Shown piece after piece: positions 1 through 9,824 of a DNA stretch of 64,000 nucleotides; within the stretch, counting starts at the first letter, position 1, and each line of letters starts with the position of its first letter. Where the stretch lies: contig JAIKWS010000052.1 of the NCBI GenBank assembly GCA_024684515.1, positions 1-64,000 on the forward strand, read 5' to 3'. The notes under the pieces were generated by a model. It was given only the letters and a program-made list of their open reading frames with translations. It ran no database searches and had not been told where the DNA came from. A program made the translations under genes and the position numbers. This DNA comes from Prevotella sp. Lineage in GTDB: Bacteria; Bacteroidota; Bacteroidia; Bacteroidales; Bacteroidaceae.

Positions 1-813
1 ACATGTTGGGTGGATCTGTACGTAAGAGGGATTTGCGAAGTAAGCACCCTTACGATAGCACTGAACAGCTGCTGTGCAGTTGCAGCCCATGGCGTTGGTA
101 GAGAGGAAGTAGGTGTTTCCGTATCCACCAGTAGCGATTACCACGGCATTTCCGCTGAATCGCTCCAGTTCACCCGTAACCAGGTTCTTGGCGATGATAC
201 CACGAGCACGTCCGTCAACAACGACAACATCCTCCATCTCATAACGGGTATAAAGCTTCACCTTGCCGGCCTTAACCTGACAAGAGAGCGAAGAGTAGGC
301 ACCTAGCAGCAACTGCTGACCGGTCTGCCCCTTGGCATAGAACGTACGACTCACCTGAGCACCACCGAACGAACGGTTGGCAAGCATGCCACCATACTCA
401 CGGGCAAAGGGAACACCCTGTGCCACGCACTGGTCGATAATATTGTTGCTGACCTCAGCCAGACGATATACATTGGCCTCGCGAGCACGATAGTCACCAC
501 CTTTCACTGTGTCGTAGAACAGACGATAGACAGAGTCGCCATCGTTCTGATAGCACTTGGCAGCGTTGATACCACCCTGGGCAGCGATAGAGTGAGCACG
601 ACGGGGTGAGTCCTGAATGCAGAGGTTGATGACATTGAATCCCATCTCGCCAAGCGAAGCAGCAGCAGAGGCACCAGCCAGACCAGTACCAACCACGATG
701 ACATCGAGCTTCAGCTTGTTCTTGGGGTTGACGAGACGCTGATGAGCCTTATATTCCTTCCATTTCTCAGGCACTGGACCTGCGGGAATCTTAGAATCTA
801 TTACTTTTGCCAT
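1..813 (-). CDS. frdA: Fumarate reductase / succinate dehydrogenase flavoprotein subunit (N-terminal part)
   Basis: Catalytic flavoprotein of the membrane-bound complex that interconverts fumarate and succinate. The visible 271 codons start at ATG 813 and run off the left edge. A Rossmann FAD motif ([12 protein letters not shown], about residues 40-51) is followed by [11 protein letters not shown] near residue 71; its His74 matches the histidine that carries covalent FAD in this family. The visible part ends in YVQIHPTC. It lies 32 nt downstream of the cytochrome b gene on the same strand, so the two are cotranscribed; the iron-sulfur subunit would be expected just outside the window. In anaerobic Bacteroidetes this complex normally works as fumarate reductase. 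The direction is inferred from organism type; the sequence alone does not separate Frd from Sdh. Confidence 0.95.
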   Translation of the reverse strand, partial: MAKVIDSKIPAGPVPEKWKEYKAHQRLVNPKNKLKLDVIVVGTGLAGASAAASLGEMGFNVINLCIQDSPRRAHSIAAQGGINAAKCYQNDGDSVYRLFYDTVKGGDYRAREANVYRLAEVSNNIIDQCVAQGVPFAREYGGMLANRSFGGAQVSRTFYAKGQTGQQLLLGAYSSLSCQVKAGKVKLYTRYEMEDVVVVDGRARGIIAKNLVTGELERFSGNAVVIATGGYGNTYFLSTNAMGCNCTAAVQCYRKGAYFANPSYVQIHPTC

Positions 814-845
814 AGTTGTATTACAATTTTAGATTTCACAATTAG

Positions 846-1565
846 TTAGCACGAGGCAGCACAGCAGGCACCTCCGTCAGCACAGAGGCTGGGAGCCAGT
901 CCGAATGCGAAAGCGAGAACCACCACGAGGAAGCCCAGCATGAGCAGGGTGACATAGATGAAGCCAATCATCTTCCAGCGGTTGAGCCAGGTCTTGCCAC
1001 TCCAACCCAGTGTCTGCATGGCAGACCAGAAGCCGTGAGTGAGATGGAGCCAGATGGCCACGATCCAGATGACATAGAGCACCACATAGACAGGGCAGCT
1101 GAACGTCTCGACGATCCAGCCGAAGCCATCGCCAGGAGTATGCGCCAGTCCCTCGATGCCCACTAGCTCAGCGAACATCATGTTGTACCAGAAGTTGAAC
1201 AGGTGCAGCACCAAACCGAGCAGGATGATAATACCCAGCACCAGCATGTTCTTCGATGCCCACTCCACCTTTCCAGGATTGACCTCGGTGGAAATCTCAT
1301 AGCGGTTTTCGCCACGAGCCCGACGGTTCTGTGCCGTCAGGATGAAGGCATAGACGATGTGAACAACGGCCAGGAAGGCCAGACCCATAGTCGCAAGCAC
1401 GGCATACCAATTAGCGCCGAGCAATTCGCAGATCGTGTTGTAAGCCTCACCAGAGAAGAGCGCCACGATGTTCATGCAACAGTGAAATGTCAGGAACAAG
1501 ATGAGCGCCATGCCGGTGACCGACATTACCACCTTTCTGCCAATAGATGAATTAAATAACCACAT
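846..1565 (-). CDS. frdC: Fumarate reductase / succinate dehydrogenase cytochrome b subunit
   Basis: Membrane anchor and heme-carrying subunit that passes electrons between the quinone pool and the flavoprotein. The 239-residue protein has about five hydrophobic helices, with histidines suited to heme ligation (FHCCMN near residue 28, VHIVYAF, VLHLFNFWYN, LHLTHGFW). It matches the b558-type single-anchor family of Bacteroidetes, not the small SdhC/SdhD pair of proteobacteria. The C-terminus is unusually cysteine-rich (LCADGGACCAASC). It is first in the operon, ahead of the flavoprotein gene, and has a clear promoter at 1685-1715. Confidence 0.93.
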   Translation of the reverse strand: MWLFNSSIGRKVVMSVTGMALILFLTFHCCMNIVALFSGEAYNTICELLGANWYAVLATMGLAFLAVVHIVYAFILTAQNRRARGENRYEISTEVNPGKVEWASKNMLVLGIIILLGLVLHLFNFWYNMMFAELVGIEGLAHTPGDGFGWIVETFSCPVYVVLYVIWIVAIWLHLTHGFWSAMQTLGWSGKTWLNRWKMIGFIYVTLLMLGFLVVVLAFAFGLAPSLCADGGACCAASC

Positions 1566-1684
1566 AAAGTTTAAAAATTAATTAATTATTATTTGTATAG
1601 ATTTATTGCTAGCAAGTGCGTTACCAACCCTCACGGACAGGTTTTAATACTCATTATTAAGTACGCACACGTGATTTTGGGCTA

Positions 1685-1715
1685 CAAAATTAATGAAAAT
1701 TTATGAATCTAGCAA
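1685..1715 (-). promoter_or_regulatory. Bacteroidetes-type promoter for the frd operon
   Basis: Read on the minus strand, TTG (1713-1715) is followed after 20 nt by TAATTTTG (1685-1692), matching the TAnnTTTG -7 box. The leader to the frdC ATG is about 110 nt. Confidence 0.7.
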
Positions 1716-1810
1716 GCGTTTGGTAGAAAATATCCTTTATTTATACAAAATCGACGTCCGAGGGCTTGCAGCCGGCATTAGCTAAAAGAAATGAAAAAGG
1801 CTGATAAAAT

Positions 1811-1841
1811 TTGGTGTTTCGCACTAGTTTTCGTACCTTTG
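1811..1841 (+). promoter_or_regulatory. Promoter for dapB-lepB
   Basis: TTG at 1811-1813, a 20-nt spacer, then TACCTTTG at 1834-1841. An in-frame TTG at 1811 could extend dapB upstream, but it is the -33 element, so translation must start later, at ATG 1865. Confidence 0.8.
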
Positions 1842-1864
1842 CAGCGATTTTAATACGTATTGGA

Positions 1865-2578
1865 ATGAAAATAGCTTTAATAGGCTACGGCAAGATGGGC
1901 AAGATGATAGAGCAGATTGCCATCAGCCGAGGTCATGAAATTGTAAGCGTCATCGACATTGACAATCAGGAGGAATTTGACAGTGAGCGTTTTGCCACCG
2001 CCGATGTGGCCATCGAGTTCACCAGCCCCAAAGCAGCTTTTGGCAACTACCAGAAGTGCTGGGCAAAGGGTGTGAAGGTGGTGAGTGGATCAACAGGATG
2101 GATGAACGACCATGGCAACGAGGTGCGCAAACAATGCCAGGAAGGACAGACGCTGTTCTGGGCTTCGAACTTCTCCATTGGTGTGGCCATATTCTCGGCT
2201 GTGAACCGCTATCTGGCTCATATCATGAATCAGTTTCCCCAGTACGACGTAGAACTGGAGGAAACCCATCATGTACATAAGCTGGACCATCCGTCGGGCA
2301 CGGCTATCACACTGGGTGAGGAGATTGTGGACGAGCTGGAACGCAAGACGGGCTGGGCTGAAGACACCACCGATCCGTCTTTGTTGCGCATCGATCACAT
2401 CCGCAGAGGCGAGGTGCCTGGCATCCATACCGTGCGCTACGATTCTGACGCCGACCTTATCACTATCAGCCACAATGCGCACTCACGTCGCGGCTTTGCA
2501 CTGGGTGCCGTGCTGGCAGCCGAATACACCAAGGACCATCAGGGGCTGCTCACCATCAGCGATATGTTTAAGTTCTAA
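1865..2578 (+). CDS. dapB: 4-hydroxy-tetrahydrodipicolinate reductase
   Basis: Reduces hydroxytetrahydrodipicolinate with NAD(P)H in the diaminopimelate/lysine pathway, which supplies peptidoglycan precursor. The 237-residue protein opens with the nucleotide-binding loop GYGKMGKM (residues 7-14). It keeps the catalytic segment EETHHVHKLDHPSGTA, with the histidine pair and lysine of the family, and ends with the usual GLLTISDMF-like tail. The start at ATG 1865 lies 23 nt after the -7 box; an upstream in-frame TTG falls inside the promoter. lepB begins 3 nt after the stop, so the two are one operon. Confidence 0.95.
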   Translation: MKIALIGYGKMGKMIEQIAISRGHEIVSVIDIDNQEEFDSERFATADVAIEFTSPKAAFGNYQKCWAKGVKVVSGSTGWMNDHGNEVRKQCQEGQTLFWASNFSIGVAIFSAVNRYLAHIMNQFPQYDVELEETHHVHKLDHPSGTAITLGEEIVDELERKTGWAEDTTDPSLLRIDHIRRGEVPGIHTVRYDSDADLITISHNAHSRRGFALGAVLAAEYTKDHQGLLTISDMFKF

Positions 2579-2581
2579 GTC

Positions 2582-4126
2582 ATGGCAAAAGGAAAGGAAA
2601 AGAAGCCGCTGAACATGAAGCGGCAATGGACGAAGTTCATCATCGTACTGGTGCTCTACCTGCTGTTCCTCTTCTGGGTGAAATCCTGGCTGGGACTCAT
2701 CGTCGTGCCTTTTATCTTTGATGCCTATATCACCAAGAAGATCAAGTGGCAGTGGTGGAAAGACCGCGAGGGTCCCGTCCGATTCATCATGTCGTGGGTC
2801 GATGCTATCGTCTTTGCCCTCGTGGCCGTCTATTTCATCAACCAGTTCTTTTTCCAGAACTATGTCATTCCTTCCAGTTCGCTGGAGAAATCGCTGCTCA
2901 CAGGCGACTATCTCTTCGTATCGAAGCTGAGCTATGGCCCACGCATCCCGCAAACACCACTCACCATGCCCCTGACGCAGCACACGCTGCCTGTGGGAGG
3001 TATCAAAAGCTATATCGAATGGCCACACTGGGACTATCGTCGCGTGAGCGGTCTGGGTCATGTAGAGCTGAACGACATCGTGGTTTTCAACTATCCCGCC
3101 GGCGACACCATCTGCACGGAATTGCCCTATCAGACATACTACTACGAGCTGTGCTACGACCTAGGCTACAGAGCATATGAGAAAGCCTATGGCATGCCAG
3201 CGAACCTGGAGTCGCTGCTCGACTCTATCAGCCCGCAGGAACGTCTGGCCTTCTTCAGCCAGATTTACGCTAGCGGTAAGAATGCCATTCAGAACAACTG
3301 GGCACAGTTTGGCGACATAGACACCCGTCCTACCGACCGTCGTGAAAACTACGTGAAACGATGTGTGGGACTGCCAGGGCAGACTTTGCAAATCAAAGAC
3401 CGCATGGTGTTCCTGGATGGTAAAGTCAATAAAGAGCCTGATCTAGTACAATATGGACATACCGTGACTTTCAAGGAGGGAGCCGTACTTACAGACGACT
3501 TCATGGAGGAGCACGGCATCACCTGTGAAGACCTGGGCTATCCTTCTGGTTCACAGAGCGATGACATCCGGTTCAATCGTCGTACCACTATCGATGCTAT
3601 GCCGCTCACCCAGACTGCCAAGGCAGCACTGGAACAACGCACAGACCTAGTGGAGAGCATCACACTGAACACCACACCCCCTGAGGGCGACTGGCACAAG
3701 ACGTATCCACAGAATGCCAACCTCCACTGGACACGCGACAACTACGGCCCCATCTGGATTCCGAAGAAAGGCGAGACGATAGACCTGGCCGACAGTACCA
3801 AACTGGGCTACGACCTCTACGAGAACTATGCCATCTACGAGCGAGCCATCCGTGCCTATGAAGGCAACAAGCTGGAAATCAAGAACGGACAAATATTTAT
3901 TAACGACCAACCTACAACCAAGTACACCTTCAAACTGGACTACTACTGGATGATGGGTGACAACCGTCACAACTCTGCCGACTCACGCTATTGGGGCTTC
4001 GTACCTGAAGACCACATCGTGGGCAAGCCCATCTTCATCTGGTGGAGCAGCGACCCCGACCGCGGGCTCTTCTCAGGAGGCATCCGCTGGAACCGCCTGT
4101 TCCGTATGGTAGACAATATCAAATAG
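2582..4126 (+). CDS. lepB: Signal peptidase I, long Bacteroidetes form
   Basis: Membrane serine protease (family S26) that removes signal peptides from exported proteins. At 514 residues it is much longer than the E. coli enzyme (324), because a large insertion separates the catalytic boxes. Hydrophobic helices lie around residues 18-49 and 73-90. The nucleophile is Ser100 in IPSSSLEKSLLTGD, the general base is Lys259 in YVKRCVGLPGQ, and the C-terminal box reads MMGDNRHNSADSRYWGF. All the expected catalytic residues are present. It is followed after 46 nt by a paralogue that has lost them. Confidence 0.95.
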   Translation: MAKGKEKKPLNMKRQWTKFIIVLVLYLLFLFWVKSWLGLIVVPFIFDAYITKKIKWQWWKDREGPVRFIMSWVDAIVFALVAVYFINQFFFQNYVIPSSSLEKSLLTGDYLFVSKLSYGPRIPQTPLTMPLTQHTLPVGGIKSYIEWPHWDYRRVSGLGHVELNDIVVFNYPAGDTICTELPYQTYYYELCYDLGYRAYEKAYGMPANLESLLDSISPQERLAFFSQIYASGKNAIQNNWAQFGDIDTRPTDRRENYVKRCVGLPGQTLQIKDRMVFLDGKVNKEPDLVQYGHTVTFKEGAVLTDDFMEEHGITCEDLGYPSGSQSDDIRFNRRTTIDAMPLTQTAKAALEQRTDLVESITLNTTPPEGDWHKTYPQNANLHWTRDNYGPIWIPKKGETIDLADSTKLGYDLYENYAIYERAIRAYEGNKLEIKNGQIFINDQPTTKYTFKLDYYWMMGDNRHNSADSRYWGFVPEDHIVGKPIFIWWSSDPDRGLFSGGIRWNRLFRMVDNIK

Positions 4127-4172
4127 AAGATGTACGGCTGCTGTGGCCAATACCGCAGCTCATTAAGACAGC

Positions 4173-4712
4173 ATGCGAAGAACAGTCAGATTCCTAGTCG
4201 CGCTTGCTGTGGCGCTGGTGCTGATGCTCTGCTTCAGGGCATTGGCATTCACCATTTACACCATCGACGGACAGGGGTTGTCGCCACAGTTCTGCAAAGG
4301 CGACCGTCTGCTGGTAAACCGATGGAGCTATGGGCTGCGGGTGGGTGGCGACGACTGGCTTTTCAGCTATACACGCATAGGAAGACAGCCTGTTCAACGA
4401 GGTGACATCGTGGCCTTCCAGCATCCTAATAACAGCAACGAGGTGCTGATATGCCGTTGCAAGGCTATACCTGGCGACACCATACAGCACGATGGGCAGA
4501 CCATTATCGTGCCAGGCAGGGTAACCTGTGCTGAGTACGACCAATACTGGATGGAGAACATTGGCACTGGTAACGTCATTGACTCACGAAGGCTGGGACT
4601 TATCTCCGAAACACTCATCATTGGTCGTGTCACAACAGTGGTATACAGCCATGATACCGAACAACCGTTTTGGAAAGGATGGCGCAGAGACCGCATCCTG
4701 CTGTCGCTTTAA
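4173..4712 (+). CDS. Signal peptidase I paralogue lacking the catalytic dyad
   Basis: A 179-residue S26-family protein with one N-terminal membrane helix (residues 7-28). Aligned by eye to lepB just upstream, YTIDGQGLSPQFCKGD matches YVIPSSSLEKSLLTGD, so the nucleophilic serine position is Gly35. ICRCKAIPGD matches VKRCVGLPGQ, so the general-base lysine position is Cys94. The C-terminal box survives as IDSRRLGLISETLIIGR. Ser37 and Lys97 lie nearby, but out of register. The fold appears kept while the canonical chemistry is lost. It may be a non-catalytic partner of LepB, or use a shifted dyad; that is inference. The WbqC-family gene begins 2 nt after its stop. Confidence 0.85.
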   Translation: MRRTVRFLVALAVALVLMLCFRALAFTIYTIDGQGLSPQFCKGDRLLVNRWSYGLRVGGDDWLFSYTRIGRQPVQRGDIVAFQHPNNSNEVLICRCKAIPGDTIQHDGQTIIVPGRVTCAEYDQYWMENIGTGNVIDSRRLGLISETLIIGRVTTVVYSHDTEQPFWKGWRRDRILLSL

Positions 4713-4714
4713 TC

Positions 4715-5341
4715 ATGGAGGAAATGAACTGTCTGCTCTCAACGACCTACTTTGGCCCCATACAATGGTATCAGAAGCTGTACCGGGCAAAACAGGCAAT
4801 CATCGAACGTCATGAATCTTTTCAGAAACAGACCTACCGCAACCGCTGCCTTATTGCCACGGCACAAGGAGTGCAAGCACTCACGGTGCCTGTGACGGCT
4901 CCCGCCAATGGCGATAGAGGGATTGCAGCCATGCGCATCAGTGATCATGGCAACTGGCGTCACCTGCACTGGCAGGCCATCACCTCAGCCTATGGCGACA
5001 GTCCCTTTCTGGAATACTACGAGGATGACTTGCGACCGTTCTTCTTCGAGCGGAGATGGGAATATCTCTTTGATTTCAACTATGACATCTGCCAGAAAAT
5101 CTGCCAGCTCATCGACATCCGCCCGCAGCTAGCAACATCCCCATCGTATATAAAAGATGTCGACACCCATCAACTGACCGACTATCGTAGCGCCATCAGT
5201 CCGAAACATCCTGCTGACGACCCATTCTTCAATCCCCTACCCTATTATCAGGTATTCAGCCATCAGCAAGGGTTCATACCCAATCTCAGCATTCTCGACC
5301 TGCTGCTTAACATGGGCCCCGAGTCCATTTTCTATCTCTGA
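4715..5341 (+). CDS. WbqC-like family protein
   Basis: A 208-residue protein resembling the WbqC-like family, seen by the opening LLSTTYFGPIQWYQKL, the internal TYRNRCLIATAQG segment and the closing NLSILDLLLNMGPES motif typical of these proteins. WbqC proteins are found in some O-antigen clusters, but in Bacteroidetes they also follow signal peptidase genes, as here; their reaction is not settled. The start is ATG 4715, or possibly ATG 4724, immediately after the lepB paralogue, so it is very likely translated from the dapB-lepB transcript. It converges on the nucleoside kinase gene. Confidence 0.85.
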   Translation: MEEMNCLLSTTYFGPIQWYQKLYRAKQAIIERHESFQKQTYRNRCLIATAQGVQALTVPVTAPANGDRGIAAMRISDHGNWRHLHWQAITSAYGDSPFLEYYEDDLRPFFFERRWEYLFDFNYDICQKICQLIDIRPQLATSPSYIKDVDTHQLTDYRSAISPKHPADDPFFNPLPYYQVFSHQQGFIPNLSILDLLLNMGPESIFYL

Positions 5342-5411
5342 GGAGTTCTCGTTGGCTTCTGGCTGCAGTCGTTCTTGTTGAAGCCTGTCGTTGGTCATTT
5401 GCAACATGTCC

Positions 5412-7103
5412 TCAGTACTTGAAGGATGATCCCCCCAGGAACTCACGCAACAGCGAGGTGGGCGGAATGTTGTCGTCTGGTATGGGATGGAAGTAGCGCA
5501 GGAACTTCAGAAGACGATAGGCCTCGGCATATTCCACACAATTCTCCGGCACCTGCTCCAACAACGGCTCTGCCTGTCCTCTGATCACTGCCAGCTCAAA
5601 GAGCATAGCTGTATTGAACATCTGGTCGGCATGTTCCTGATATGGGAATATCCAGCGGTTTTCACCCTTTCGTACAGAAGGCCAGCGGCGTATGGTCTCC
5701 ACAGCCGACACCCCACGATATTTATAGTCACGGATGATACGTCGCAACAGACGGTTGTCTGTCGTAGGGACATAGTTATGATTGTCGAGCAACAGTGTGG
5801 TCAGTGCCGAGGCATAGACACTATAGATGCACTCTGGTGGTATCTGTGCCGTCAATTCCGGGTTCAGGGCATGAATGCCCTCCACCACCAATACGGAATT
5901 CTCGTCAAGGTGAAGTTTCTTCCCACTCATCATCGAACGGCCTGTGGGGAAATCATAGCGAGGCAGCTCTACCTCCTCGCCACGGAAGAGTGCATTCAGC
6001 TGCTCGTTGAACAGCTCTAGGTTCAGGGCATGCAAGTGCTCAAAATCATAGTCACCAGAAGCTTCGCGAGGGGTTTTCTCCCGATCCACGAAATAGTCGT
6101 CAAGCGAGATAATCACGGGTTTGATGCTGTTTACCGACAACTGCACACTCAATCGTTTGCACGTGGTGGTCTTTCCACTCGATGACGGCCCCGCTATGAG
6201 TACCATCCTGACCGGCTTTACACCACCGATGTGCGAATGCCGCGTTGCCCTGCGAGCAATATCATCGGCAATCTGCGAGATCTTCTTCTCCTGAAGGGCC
6301 TCGCTCACCTGGATCAGTTGCGACGAATAGCCCTTGTCTATCATCTCGTTCATGTCGCCCACTGTGCGCAACCCGAGTATGTCCTGCCAGCGGTGATGCT
6401 CCTTGAAGATGGAGAACATCTTTTCCTGAGTCACCATCTCGCCCAGCTCTTTCGGATGTTCACGAGAGGGCAGACGCAGCAGCAGCCCATCGTCATATTT
6501 CTCCAGACCGAAGAGATAAAGCTGACTGGTCCTGGTCAACATGGCACCATAATAATAGTCCTGATAGTCGTCCAGCGAATAGTAAGTGGTATAGAGCGAG
6601 CCCTGACTCCTCAGCAGTTTCACCTTCGATACCGACCCTTTCTCTTCAAACATGGTGATGGCATCGCTGGTGAGCACCTCATAGCGACGGATAGGCAGGT
6701 CGGCATCTATTATCTCCTGCATACGCCGACGCAGCTGACCCACGTCATCTAGTGTCACGGGCCGGCCAAAGAGCAGATCGACAAAATAGCCATTGGACAC
6801 CGGGATATCTATTGACAGCCTGCAGTGCGGCCAAAGGTCGTGGGCAGCCTTACAAAGCACAAAGAACAACGACCGGGTATAGGTACGAAGCCCCGATGCC
6901 GACGTCACATCGAGGAAATGCAGGTCTTTGGGCTTGTAAAGACGGTAGTGCATACCCTGAACCTTGTTGTTGACCCACGCCGCGACAGGAGGGTTCTCCA
7001 TTTCCAGTCCCAACAGCTGGTAGACATCTTCCAGGGTGCTGCCCATAGGGACTTCTAGCGTACTGTCATTGTTGATACATCTGATTCTTACTTTCTGTTC
7101 CAT
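5412..7103 (-). CDS. Nucleoside kinase with N-terminal TGS-like domain (uridine kinase family)
   Basis: A 563-residue cytosolic protein. The N-terminus (about residues 1-65, with VPMGSTLEDVYQLL) looks like a TGS domain. The next section resembles the threonyl-tRNA synthetase second additional domain. A uridine-kinase-type P-loop kinase follows: Walker A AGPSSSGKTTTCKRL, then ISLDDYFVDREKTP and VVEGIHALNP. Such fusions are annotated as nucleoside kinases in Bacteroidetes and Firmicutes and probably phosphorylate uridine or cytidine for salvage. A longer frame reaches 7319, but its extra part overlaps the promoter at 7141-7171 and the parE start, so ATG 7103 is chosen. Confidence 0.88.
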   Translation of the reverse strand: MEQKVRIRCINNDSTLEVPMGSTLEDVYQLLGLEMENPPVAAWVNNKVQGMHYRLYKPKDLHFLDVTSASGLRTYTRSLFFVLCKAAHDLWPHCRLSIDIPVSNGYFVDLLFGRPVTLDDVGQLRRRMQEIIDADLPIRRYEVLTSDAITMFEEKGSVSKVKLLRSQGSLYTTYYSLDDYQDYYYGAMLTRTSQLYLFGLEKYDDGLLLRLPSREHPKELGEMVTQEKMFSIFKEHHRWQDILGLRTVGDMNEMIDKGYSSQLIQVSEALQEKKISQIADDIARRATRHSHIGGVKPVRMVLIAGPSSSGKTTTCKRLSVQLSVNSIKPVIISLDDYFVDREKTPREASGDYDFEHLHALNLELFNEQLNALFRGEEVELPRYDFPTGRSMMSGKKLHLDENSVLVVEGIHALNPELTAQIPPECIYSVYASALTTLLLDNHNYVPTTDNRLLRRIIRDYKYRGVSAVETIRRWPSVRKGENRWIFPYQEHADQMFNTAMLFELAVIRGQAEPLLEQVPENCVEYAEAYRLLKFLRYFHPIPDDNIPPTSLLREFLGGSSFKY

Positions 7104-7140
7104 ACAACATGCTTTACCGTTAGTAACTATTTTGTTCTTG

Positions 7141-7171
7141 CAAAGATAGTCATTTTCATCTGATTCCGCAA
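7141..7171 (-). promoter_or_regulatory. Promoter for the nucleoside kinase gene
   Basis: On the minus strand TTG (7169-7171), a 20-nt spacer and TATCTTTG (7141-7148) give a strong match. It lies 38 nt upstream of ATG 7103 and decides that start. Confidence 0.8.
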
Positions 7172-7264
7172 GCATGACCAGCAAAAAAACACGACACACC
7201 TGCTCTGGCAGCCTTTTTTTTGTAAAAATTAAACGTTCTTCTCGGTTTTTTGACAAAAAATGAT

Positions 7265-7272
7265 TATCTTTG
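7265..7272 (+). promoter_or_regulatory. -7 box for parE
   Basis: TATCTTTG lies 27 nt before ATG 7300. No TTG is seen at the ideal distance; a T-run ending in TTGACA is closer than usual. An in-frame TTG at 7270 lies inside this box and is not the start. Confidence 0.55.
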
Positions 7273-7299
7273 CAGTTGAAAAAAAGAGAACCTAAAAGC

Positions 7300-9267
7300 A
7301 TGGAAGAAGAAAACATCATCGAGCAACCACAGAATCTTGTTGACTACAACGACGACAACATACGAACCCTTACTGGCACGGAGCACATCCGGCTGCGACC
7401 AGGCATGTACATCGGTCGGCTTGGCGATGGCTCACTGGCCGAAGATGGCATCTATGTCTTGCTGAAAGAGGTAATCGACAATTCTATCGACGAATTCAAG
7501 ATGAAGGCTGGCGACCGCATCGAGGTCAACGTCGATGACAACCTCAGGGTGAGCGTCCGCGACTATGGACGTGGCATCCCTCAGGGAAAGATGATCGATG
7601 CCGTCAGCGTGCTCAACACAGGTGGCAAGTACGACTCCAAGGCTTTCAAGAAGTCTATAGGACTGAATGGCGTGGGTGTGAAGGCCGTCAATGCACTGAG
7701 CACACACTTCGAGGTGAGATCCTACCGCGACGGACTTGTACGAAGGGCTATCTTCGAACGGGGAAAACTGATCGATGACAGTACGGAGCCTACACAGGAC
7801 GAAAATGGCACATATATCTATTTCGAGCCCGACAACACACTCTTCCAGAACTACCAGTTCCACGACGAGATCGTGGAGACCATGCTTCGCAACTATACAT
7901 ATCTGAATATAGGACTGGCCATCATGTACAATGGCCGGAGAATCCTCAGCCGAAGGGGCCTCGAGGATCTGCTCAAGGACCGCATGAGTGCCGATGCCCT
8001 CTACCCCATCATCCATCTGCAAGGAGAAGACATCGAGATCGCATTCACACATGCCAACCAGTATGGCGAGGAGTACTACAGCTTTGTCAACGGACAGCAC
8101 ACCACACAGGGAGGCACCCATCAGAGTGCCTTCAAGGAACATATTGCAAAGACCATCAAGGAGTTCTTCCAGAAGAACTTTGAATATGGCGACATACGGA
8201 CAGGCATCGTGGCGGCTATCGCACTGAACGTGGAAGAACCCATGTTCGAAAGCCAGACGAAGATCAAACTGGGATCGCTGACTATGGCTCCCATGCCAAC
8301 CACGGTTGATGCCGACCATCCGGCACCACCTTCCATTAATAAATATGTAGGCGACTTCATCAAGCAGGAAGTGGACAACTTCCTGCACAAGAATCCCGAT
8401 ACGGCCGACGTCATGCTCAACAAGATCCAGGAGAGCGAGAAGGAACGCAAGGCTATGGCCGGTGTGACCAAGCTTGCTCGCGAACGGGCCAAGAAAGCCA
8501 ACCTCCACAATCGCAAGCTGCGCGACTGCCGCATACACTTCAGCGATGCCAAGAACGACCGCAAGGAGGAATCGTCTATCTTCATCACCGAGGGTGACTC
8601 GGCCAGCGGAAGCATCACCAAAAGCCGTGATGTGAACACACAGGCCGTCTTCTCGCTTAGGGGAAAGCCGCTCAACACGTTCAAGCTCACCAAGAAAGTG
8701 GTATACGAGAACGAGGAGTTCAACTTGCTGCAGGCAGCTCTCGACATTGAAGAGGGTCTAGACTCCCTGCGCTACAATAAAGTCATTGTTGCCACCGATG
8801 CCGATGTCGACGGCATGCACATCCGACTGCTGCTCATCACCTTCTTCCTCAAGTTCTTCCCAGAGCTCGTCAGGAAAGGACATGTCTACGTGCTCCAGAC
8901 ACCATTGTTCAGAGTCAGGAACAGACGCACCAAAATCAAGAACAAGAAAATGCTCGACGATGGCAAGAAAGGCGACTATATCACCCGTTACTGCTATAGC
9001 GACGAAGAACGACTGAAAGCCATACAGGAACTGGGACCCGAACCCGAGATAACACGGTTCAAGGGACTTGGAGAAATCTCGCCAGAAGAGTTTGCCGGAT
9101 TCATAGGACCCGATATCCGCATGGAACAGGTCACCCTCCATAAGAACGATCAGATACAAAAGCTGCTGGAGTACTATATGGGCGACAATACGATGGAACG
9201 CCAGAACTTCATCATCGACAACCTCGTCATCGAGGAAGACAGGCCGGAAGAAGAGGAAGACTATTAG
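7300..9267 (+). CDS. parE: DNA topoisomerase IV subunit B
   Basis: ATPase subunit of the type IIA topoisomerase that decatenates daughter chromosomes. The 655-residue protein has the GHKL ATP site ([10 protein letters not shown] near residue 58, [10 protein letters not shown] near 87, [13 protein letters not shown] near 125). It also has the transducer domain and a TOPRIM domain ([10 protein letters not shown] near 428, [10 protein letters not shown] near 498). The opening [18 protein letters not shown] and the [16 protein letters not shown] stretch fit ParE of Bacteroidetes better than GyrB, which has EAVRKRPxMYIG. No parC is in the window. Its stop overlaps the end of the convergent small coiled-coil gene by 4 nt. 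Confidence 0.9.
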   Translation: MEEENIIEQPQNLVDYNDDNIRTLTGTEHIRLRPGMYIGRLGDGSLAEDGIYVLLKEVIDNSIDEFKMKAGDRIEVNVDDNLRVSVRDYGRGIPQGKMIDAVSVLNTGGKYDSKAFKKSIGLNGVGVKAVNALSTHFEVRSYRDGLVRRAIFERGKLIDDSTEPTQDENGTYIYFEPDNTLFQNYQFHDEIVETMLRNYTYLNIGLAIMYNGRRILSRRGLEDLLKDRMSADALYPIIHLQGEDIEIAFTHANQYGEEYYSFVNGQHTTQGGTHQSAFKEHIAKTIKEFFQKNFEYGDIRTGIVAAIALNVEEPMFESQTKIKLGSLTMAPMPTTVDADHPAPPSINKYVGDFIKQEVDNFLHKNPDTADVMLNKIQESEKERKAMAGVTKLARERAKKANLHNRKLRDCRIHFSDAKNDRKEESSIFITEGDSASGSITKSRDVNTQAVFSLRGKPLNTFKLTKKVVYENEEFNLLQAALDIEEGLDSLRYNKVIVATDADVDGMHIRLLLITFFLKFFPELVRKGHVYVLQTPLFRVRNRRTKIKNKKMLDDGKKGDYITRYCYSDEERLKAIQELGPEPEITRFKGLGEISPEEFAGFIGPDIRMEQVTLHKNDQIQKLLEYYMGDNTMERQNFIIDNLVIEEDRPEEEEDY

Positions 9268-9446
9268 CGCATTGTCTTCTTCACACAGGCACCATATCTT
9301 GCCGTATAAGTTTCCACCTGCTCCGTCAGATCCAGGTTTCGCTCTACCATCCTCACAAGTTCATCCTTGAGCTTTTCCACCTTCTGCCTGAGAGATTTGT
9401 TCTCCGCCAGAAGGCGTTGCTGCTCCTTGTTACCATTTGCATCCAT
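9264..9446 (-). CDS. Small coiled-coil protein, unknown function
   Basis: A 60-residue protein that is almost entirely heptad-patterned and charged ([19 protein letters not shown], then [18 protein letters not shown]), so it should form a coiled coil. It converges on parE, overlapping its stop by 4 nt. A TAATTTTG -7 box lies about 50 nt upstream. I do not recognise a family. The regular heptads and the placed promoter argue that it is real. Confidence 0.6.
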   Translation of the reverse strand: MDANGNKEQQRLLAENKSLRQKVEKLKDELVRMVERNLDLTEQVETYTARYGACVKKTMR

Positions 9447-9494
9447 TTGTCGTCTGTTTTGTCACTATTATTATACATGCTTGTAATACGAGTG

Positions 9495-9502
9495 CAAAAT
9501 TA
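9495..9502 (-). promoter_or_regulatory. -7 box for the small coiled-coil gene
   Basis: TAATTTTG on the minus strand, about 49 nt upstream of ATG 9446. The nearest TTG (9517-9519) is closer than usual (14 nt), so this is a moderate match. Confidence 0.45.
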
Positions 9503-9824
9503 CACTTTCTCGATGACAAGAAACCATCATCGGCATCGCAATTTTCCGATTTCATGCGACAAACGGCTAAAACAGCGACAAATAGCCACCATACTTGCCA
9601 TATCTGTCGCAAGACTAATGTAATACCATCATTTCCCAACAATATCATTGAAGCCCCCCAGCTTGCACCACATCGAGTACATGGACAAAGATGATGTCCT
9701 GACACTTGTAGCCTTACGAGATTCCGTCTATCACAAGAATCAGAGGTGTAACGTTGATGAGTAGGAAGACGGAATGGGTTGGTGTCATGATTTGTTAACT
9801 ATTATTACCGAAAAGTCCAAATAA

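Noticed and set aside
1811..1864. Upstream TTG start for dapB
   Set aside because: It coincides with the -33 promoter element and adds residues not seen in the family.
7432..8538. 368-codon open frame antisense to parE
   Set aside because: A shadow of parE codon bias, with no motif or promoter.
9681..9764. 27-codon peptide MDKDDVLTLVALRDSVYHK...
   Set aside because: Too short, no promoter, no neighbour in frame; noted only as possible debris.
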